From NCBI GenBank assembly GCA_902773045.1, contig CACYDE010000319.1, positions 1 to 9,666 of the forward strand: a stretch of 9,666 nucleotides of DNA. Reading direction: 5' to 3'. Of this stretch, positions 6,047 through 9,666 are shown in pieces; positions within the stretch are counted from its first letter, which is position 1; each line of letters starts with the position of its first letter. Origin of the DNA: an uncultured Ruminococcus sp. Lineage in GTDB: Bacteria; Bacillota; Clostridia; Oscillospirales; Acutalibacteraceae. The translations under genes and the position numbers were made by a program. The notes below the pieces were generated by a model. That model had not been told where the DNA came from. It saw only the letters and a list, made by a program, of their open reading frames with translations, and did not search any database.

Positions 6047-6157
6047 TCGGGGGTGCGGTTTGGAACCGTCCCCGACGGCAGCGGAGACGCGCAGTCCCCT
6101 ATAGGCGTGGGTGAAGCCCACATCCTAAAAGCCCCCTTTTCCTTGAGGGAAAGAGGG
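6047..6157. repeat. GC-rich hairpin cluster (REP-like) in gene-free region
   Basis: Three hairpins follow one another: tcgggg (6047-6052)/ccccga (6070-6075) with nested cggtt/aaccg (6056-6060/6064-6068); gtggg (6107-6111)/cccac (6117-6121) extended by tagg/ccta (6102-6105/6124-6127); and an arm at 6132-6142 pairing with 6147-6157 around a ttga loop with one mismatch. The segment is much more GC-rich than its surroundings and has weak open frames on both strands that resemble nothing I know. A dispersed palindromic repeat is most likely. The neighbouring stretches 5963-6046 and 6158-6209 show nothing else I can name. Confidence 0.5.
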
Positions 6158-6209
6158 TTTGGGGGTATGGGTGACGACAATAGTTTTGAAAGAAGAACGA
6201 TCGTATTCG

Positions 6210-6297
6210 GCAGCGAAATTTATTCTTTACATTGACAACCCAAGACCGACTCTGCATTTATCGTGATTTTTATGTATGGAAAGTTTGAGTTTATAAT
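6210..6297 (+). repeat. Repeat module, copy 2 (pairs with 168-254)
   Basis: This segment aligns with the reverse complement of 168-254 at about 80 percent identity by hand over 87-88 nt; shared blocks are attctttacattga, gactctgcatt and aagtttgag. A patchier resemblance may extend a further 20 nt to the left. A TTGACA at 6231-6236 has no matching -10 and is not read as a promoter. Confidence 0.6.
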
Positions 6298-6413
6298 TCC
6301 CGGAAAAAATTTATTCCCTATACCCAAAATAAACAAACTTCGACTCTTCCGACCTTTTTTCTTATTATATGTGGAAAAATTGACAAGGTAATTTTTATTA
6401 TTCTTTTTAAGAA

Positions 6414-6441
6414 TTAAAAAATCAAAATATACAAGTATAAT
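6414..6441 (+). promoter_or_regulatory. Candidate upstream promoter of the activase gene
   Basis: The leader 6298-6523 is extremely AT-rich. TATAAT at 6436-6441 is a perfect -10 with only a weak -35 (TTAAAA, 6414-6419, 16-nt spacing). A consensus TTGACA at 6380-6385 is too far away to pair with it. Just downstream aattc/gaatt (6451-6455/6460-6464) with a T run to 6468 could form a feeble attenuator. Choosing among AT-rich matches here is uncertain. Confidence 0.35.
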
Positions 6442-6471
6442 ACACTATGGAATTCAATAGAATTTTTTCTT

Positions 6472-6500
6472 TATTATATACAGTTATATGCCGTTATAAT
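6472..6500 (+). promoter_or_regulatory. Candidate proximal promoter of the activase gene
   Basis: A second perfect TATAAT (6495-6500) lies 23 nt before the start codon, giving a leader of about 17 nt that still includes the ribosome binding site ggggg (6512-6516). The -35 region near 6472-6477 (TATTAT) is poor. It is an alternative to, or second start besides, the site at 6414-6441. Confidence 0.3.
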
Positions 6501-6523
6501 CTTACGGATTTGGGGGTCATTCA

Positions 6524-9421
6524 ATGAAAATAGGTCTTGACATAGGCTCAACAACAATAAAATGCGCCGTTCTTGACGATAAAAAAGATTTGATATATTC
6601 AACCTACGAACGTCACTATTCTCAGATCACTCAAAAAATAGGCGAGATCCTTCAAAAAATACGTCTCAACGTTAAAGGCGCGGATAAAGCCTGCGTTGCC
6701 ATCTCGGGGTCTGCCGGAATGGGCGTTGCGGAAAGCTGCAACATTGATTTTGTTCAGGAGGTTTACGCAACGCGTGTTGCGGTGAACACATTCCTTCCGG
6801 GAACCGATGTTGTCATCGAGCTTGGCGGAGAGGACGCGAAGATCCTTTTCCTTTCGGGAGGCATGGAAGTCCGAATGAACGGAACGTGCGCCGGAGGAAC
6901 GGGAGCTTTCATCGATCAGATGGCAACTCTTCTCAACGTCGAGATCGATCAGTTCAACGCTCTCGCTTCACAGTACGAGAAAACCTACACTATCGCCTCA
7001 CGCTGCGGAGTATTCGCAAAAACGGATATCCAGCCGCTTCTCAACCAGGGAGCAAGAAAAAGCGATATCGCTCAGAGTATCTTCGCCGCCGTCGTTAATC
7101 AGACGGTCGCAGGATTGGCTCAGGGACGAGAGATCGAAGGAAACATCGTTTATCTCGGAGGTCCTCTGACATTCATGTCCGAGCTTCGCAGCCGTTTTGA
7201 CAAAGTTCTTGAAACAAAAGGCGTCTGCCCCGAAAACTCCCTCTATTACGTAGCGATGGGAGCAGCTCTCTGCGCGGACAACACTATAGACTTCACGGCT
7301 GTCATAAATCAGATCAAACGCTACACGGGCAGCGGAAATTTTGCTTTTAACAATCCGCTTTTCAAAGACAAAAAGGAATACGAGGAATTCGTTTCCCGTC
7401 ACAGCCGCGCAAACGTCAAAGGCAAGGATATTCAAGGCTACAAAGGCAAAGCCTTCATCGGGATCGACGCAGGTTCAACAACAGTCAAGGGCGTCGTTCT
7501 CTCGGAAAACAAAGAGCTTCTTTTCAGCAAATATCTCTCCAACAGCGGAAATCCCGTTCCGATAGTCAAAGATTTTCTCAGCGACGTCTACTCGATCGCT
7601 CCCGACATCGAGATCGCGGGAAGCGCAGTGACAGGCTACGGAGAAGAGATCGTTAAAAACGCGTTCTGCGTGGATTACGGTATTGTTGAAACGGTCGCTC
7701 ATTTCACCGCCGCAAAGGATTTCATGCCCGATGTGGAATTCATCATCGACATCGGCGGTCAGGATATCAAATGCTTTAAAATACACAACGGAGCTATCGA
7801 CAATATATTCCTCAACGAAGCCTGTTCATCGGGCTGCGGATCGTTTCTTCAGACATTTGCCAACGCACTCGGATATTCGATCGAAGAATTCGCAAACAAG
7901 GGTCTTTTCGCCAAGCACCCTGTCGATCTCGGCTCACGCTGCACAGTTTTCATGAACAGTTCCGTAAAACAAGCTCAGAAAGACGGAGCAACGATCGAAG
8001 ATATTTCAGCCGGACTTTCTCTCAGCGTAGTGAAGAACGCGCTTTATAAGGTTATCAGAACTTCCGGTCCCGACGAACTCGGAAAAAAGATCGTCGTTCA
8101 GGGCGGAACTTTCCTCAATAATGCCGTTCTCCGAGCATTCGAGATGGAAATGGGAACGCCTGTCATTCGCCCGGTCATCTCCGGACTTATGGGAGCTTAC
8201 GGTGCGGCGCTTTACGCCATGAGCAAAGGCAAAGACAAAAAAAGTACTATCCTTGACGCAGACGGTCTGCAAAACTTCAAGCACATCATCAAGGTAGCAA
8301 ACTGCGGAATGTGTCAGAACAACTGCCGTCTGACAGTAAATACCTTTGCCGACGGAAGACGATTCATCGCAGGAAACCGCTGTGAGCGTCCTATCACAAA
8401 AAAATCGCCCGATAAGAGCCTTAACATGTATGACTATAAACTCGGGCTTCTCCAAAGCTATGAGCCGAAAGAAGGAAAAAGAGGGAAGATCGGTCTCCCG
8501 ATGGGACTCAATATGTATGAAATGCTTCCTTTTTGGCATACATTCCTCACGTCGCTTGACTTTGAAGTTGTGACCTCGGGGATCTCGGACAAAAAGGTCT
8601 ACGCAAAGGGCAACAAAACTATCCCCTCGGATACTATCTGCTTCCCTGCAAAACTGGTTCACGGTCATATCCAGAAGCTCATCGACAACGGGATGGAAAC
8701 AATTTTCTACCCGTGCATGTCTTATAATTTTGACGAAGGTCTGGGAGATAATCATTACAACTGCCCGGTCGTGGCTTATTATCCCGAGGTTATCGGAGCA
8801 AACATGAACTCCGTGCGAAACATAAACTTTATCAAGGATTATGTCGGGATCCACAGAAGAAAGGATTTCCCGAAGAAAATGCTCGAGATCCTTCAGAAAC
8901 ATTATCCGGACATTACCCTCAAAGAGGTGAAAAAAGCCTCAGACGCCGCTTATGCGGAATATGAAGCTCACCTCGGCAGGATCAGAGAAAAAGGCGAAGA
9001 GATCATCAAAAAAGCCGAAGACGAAGGAAAACAGATCTTCGTTCTCTCGGGAAGACCTTATCACGTTGATCCCGAGATCAATCACGGAATAGACCGAATG
9101 ATCTCCTCCTTCGGCGTTGCTATAATCACCGAGGACAGCGTCAGCTATAAGGTCGACAAATTCCCGACCACCGTCCTCAATCAGTGGACTTATCACGCGC
9201 GTCTCTACGCTGCGGCGAGATATATCGCAGGAAGAAAAGACATGAACCTCGTTCAGCTTGTTTCATTCGGCTGCGGAGTCGACGCTATCACCACCGACGA
9301 AGTCAGAGATATCCTCGAAAAGGAAGGAAAGATCTACACTCAGATCAAGATCGACGAGATCACAAACCTCGGCGCAGTCAAGATCAGGATCCGCTCTCTC
9401 CTCGCCGCTATATCCTCGTAA
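6524..9421 (+). CDS. Two-module acyl-CoA dehydratase activase (BadF/BadG/HgdC type) with DUF2229-like region
   Basis: The 965-residue product belongs to the ATP-hydrolysing activators that pass electrons to radical 2-hydroxyacyl-CoA dehydratases or benzoyl-CoA-reductase-like enzymes; its true substrate is unknown. Module 1 begins MKIGLDIGSTTIKCAV and carries cysteines 122 (TCAGGTGAF) and 161 (SRCGVFAK). Module 2 starts near 311 (FIGIDAGSTTVKGVV) with DIGGQDIK, Cys434/438 (EACSSGCGSF) and Cys473 (SRCTVF). Paired cysteines in this family hold a [4Fe-4S] cluster between subunits. A linker has Cys594-x2-Cys597-x3-Cys601 and Cys620. The DUF2229-like part (from about 655) has GLPMGLNMYEMLPFWHTFL, CFPAKLVHGH, a helical charged stretch (about 790-838), SGRPYHVDPEINHGID and FGCGVDAITTDEV. 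ATG 6524 has GGGGG 7 nt upstream. Many homologues are about 1,400 residues; this one ends after RIRSLLAAI and lacks the further C-terminal region. No dehydratase genes adjoin it. Confidence 0.9.
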   Translation: MKIGLDIGSTTIKCAVLDDKKDLIYSTYERHYSQITQKIGEILQKIRLNVKGADKACVAISGSAGMGVAESCNIDFVQEVYATRVAVNTFLPGTDVVIELGGEDAKILFLSGGMEVRMNGTCAGGTGAFIDQMATLLNVEIDQFNALASQYEKTYTIASRCGVFAKTDIQPLLNQGARKSDIAQSIFAAVVNQTVAGLAQGREIEGNIVYLGGPLTFMSELRSRFDKVLETKGVCPENSLYYVAMGAALCADNTIDFTAVINQIKRYTGSGNFAFNNPLFKDKKEYEEFVSRHSRANVKGKDIQGYKGKAFIGIDAGSTTVKGVVLSENKELLFSKYLSNSGNPVPIVKDFLSDVYSIAPDIEIAGSAVTGYGEEIVKNAFCVDYGIVETVAHFTAAKDFMPDVEFIIDIGGQDIKCFKIHNGAIDNIFLNEACSSGCGSFLQTFANALGYSIEEFANKGLFAKHPVDLGSRCTVFMNSSVKQAQKDGATIEDISAGLSLSVVKNALYKVIRTSGPDELGKKIVVQGGTFLNNAVLRAFEMEMGTPVIRPVISGLMGAYGAALYAMSKGKDKKSTILDADGLQNFKHIIKVANCGMCQNNCRLTVNTFADGRRFIAGNRCERPITKKSPDKSLNMYDYKLGLLQSYEPKEGKRGKIGLPMGLNMYEMLPFWHTFLTSLDFEVVTSGISDKKVYAKGNKTIPSDTICFPAKLVHGHIQKLIDNGMETIFYPCMSYNFDEGLGDNHYNCPVVAYYPEVIGANMNSVRNINFIKDYVGIHRRKDFPKKMLEILQKHYPDITLKEVKKASDAAYAEYEAHLGRIREKGEEIIKKAEDEGKQIFVLSGRPYHVDPEINHGIDRMISSFGVAIITEDSVSYKVDKFPTTVLNQWTYHARLYAAARYIAGRKDMNLVQLVSFGCGVDAITTDEVRDILEKEGKIYTQIKIDEITNLGAVKIRIRSLLAAISS

Positions 9422-9466
9422 TATCAAAGCATTATCCATAACTTAACCTGTTGTGCTATTAAAAGC

Positions 9467-9666
9467 AATATTAAAGTTTTGATCCAACTTTTTCAAAAGT
9501 TGGCGGTTTCCAAAGGCAGAGCCTTTGGTCGCTGACGCAGCAAATCGGCGTAGAAAATAAACTGCCCTCAGCGAAATCAGACTATAGCAAACCAAACAAA
9601 TATCCAGACAAGTTCGGCGCGCAGGCGCACGCATGGCTGTGTCATCGTCCTTGAAATACGTCAGTA
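9467..9666 (-). repeat. Dispersed intergenic repeat, right copy (inverted)
   Basis: Read on the minus strand this begins with tactgacgtatttcaagg (9666-9649), identical to 50-67, and ends near 9467 in a stretch resembling 311-342. The middle differs from the left copy and is shorter. It probably continues beyond the window. The minus-strand frame through it stays open, but it runs across hairpin sequence and matches no family I know. Positions 9422-9466, between the activase stop and this repeat, contain no convincing terminator. Confidence 0.55.
9484..9528. repeat. Two tandem perfect hairpins inside the right repeat
   Basis: ccaacttt (9484-9491) pairs with aaagttgg (9496-9503) around ttca, and ccaaaggc (9510-9517) pairs with gcctttgg (9521-9528) around aga. 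Neither is followed by a T tract on the plus strand, but together they could still protect or pause the 3' end of the activase message. Closely spaced perfect palindromes of this type are typical of REP/BIME-like intergenic repeats. Confidence 0.6.

Noticed and set aside
5920..6235. Overlapping ORFs on both strands between dnaJ and the activase gene
   Set aside because: The minus ORF runs into the dnaJ terminator, and both cross the GC-rich hairpin cluster and show no family signature; more likely translated repeat sequence.
8006..8902. Long minus-strand ORF (298 codons) opposite the activase gene
   Set aside because: It is antisense to a clearly conserved coding region; its open frame follows from the codon bias of the real gene, and no protein family is recognisable.
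9443..9634. Minus-strand ORF at the right edge
   Set aside because: It lies wholly within the dispersed repeat and its hairpins; no ribosome binding site or known product.
1..9666. CRISPR arrays, tRNA or rRNA genes, transposase genes
   Set aside because: No regularly spaced direct repeats, cloverleaf sequences, rRNA motifs or transposase-like proteins were seen on either strand.

Overview
The window carries the class I heat-shock (CIRCE/HrcA) chaperone locus of a low-to-mid GC Gram-positive bacterium, followed by a large activase-type ATPase gene. The organism looks like a member of the Clostridia, plausibly an Oscillospirales/Ruminococcus-like gut anaerobe. The grounds are the hrcA-first chaperone order under a perfect CIRCE operator, a DnaK of 615 residues whose N-terminal quadrant lacks the long insertion typical of Gram-negative DnaK, strong GGAG-type ribosome binding sites, and a fused BadF/BadG/HgdC-type 2-hydroxyacyl-CoA dehydratase activase, a family of strict anaerobes. 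Genus cannot be settled from the sequence alone.

Layout, left to right. Positions 1-343 hold no convincing gene; they look like a copy of a dispersed intergenic repeat. Positions 344-493 are the control region: a degenerate CIRCE-like palindrome, a near-ideal sigma-A promoter (TTGACA-N16-TATAAT) and a perfect CIRCE sitting on the expected transcription start. Then hrcA (494-1531), grpE (1561-2115) and dnaK (2169-4016) run on the + strand with 29 and 53 nt between genes. A 695-nt gap follows before dnaJ (4712-5851, TTG start). This gap is not empty: it has several strong hairpins, a 17-bp direct repeat, a 59-codon ORF with a good ribosome binding site, a weak terminator candidate and a perfect 15-bp inverted repeat that brackets a promoter-like sequence just upstream of dnaJ. 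dnaJ ends at a very strong intrinsic terminator. The next 560 nt (to 6523) are gene-free and contain a GC-rich hairpin cluster, a second copy of a repeat module seen at 168-254, and an AT-rich leader. The last gene (6524-9421) encodes a 965-residue protein with two activase modules plus a DUF2229-like region. The right edge (9467-9666) is a copy of the same repeat family as the left edge, in inverted orientation.

How the genes work together: HrcA represses its own operon through CIRCE; DnaK, GrpE and DnaJ form the Hsp70 machine (ATPase chaperone, nucleotide exchange factor, J-domain co-chaperone). The detached dnaJ appears to have its own promoter region with a palindrome unrelated to CIRCE, so it may be regulated differently from hrcA-grpE-dnaK. 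The activase gene is separated by a terminator and about 670 nt and is probably functionally unrelated; no dehydratase subunit genes are visible next to it.

No complete new system is evident. The items most worth a second look are the dnaK-dnaJ intergenic region (hairpins, small ORF, dnaJ palindrome), the dispersed repeats, and the comparatively short activase.
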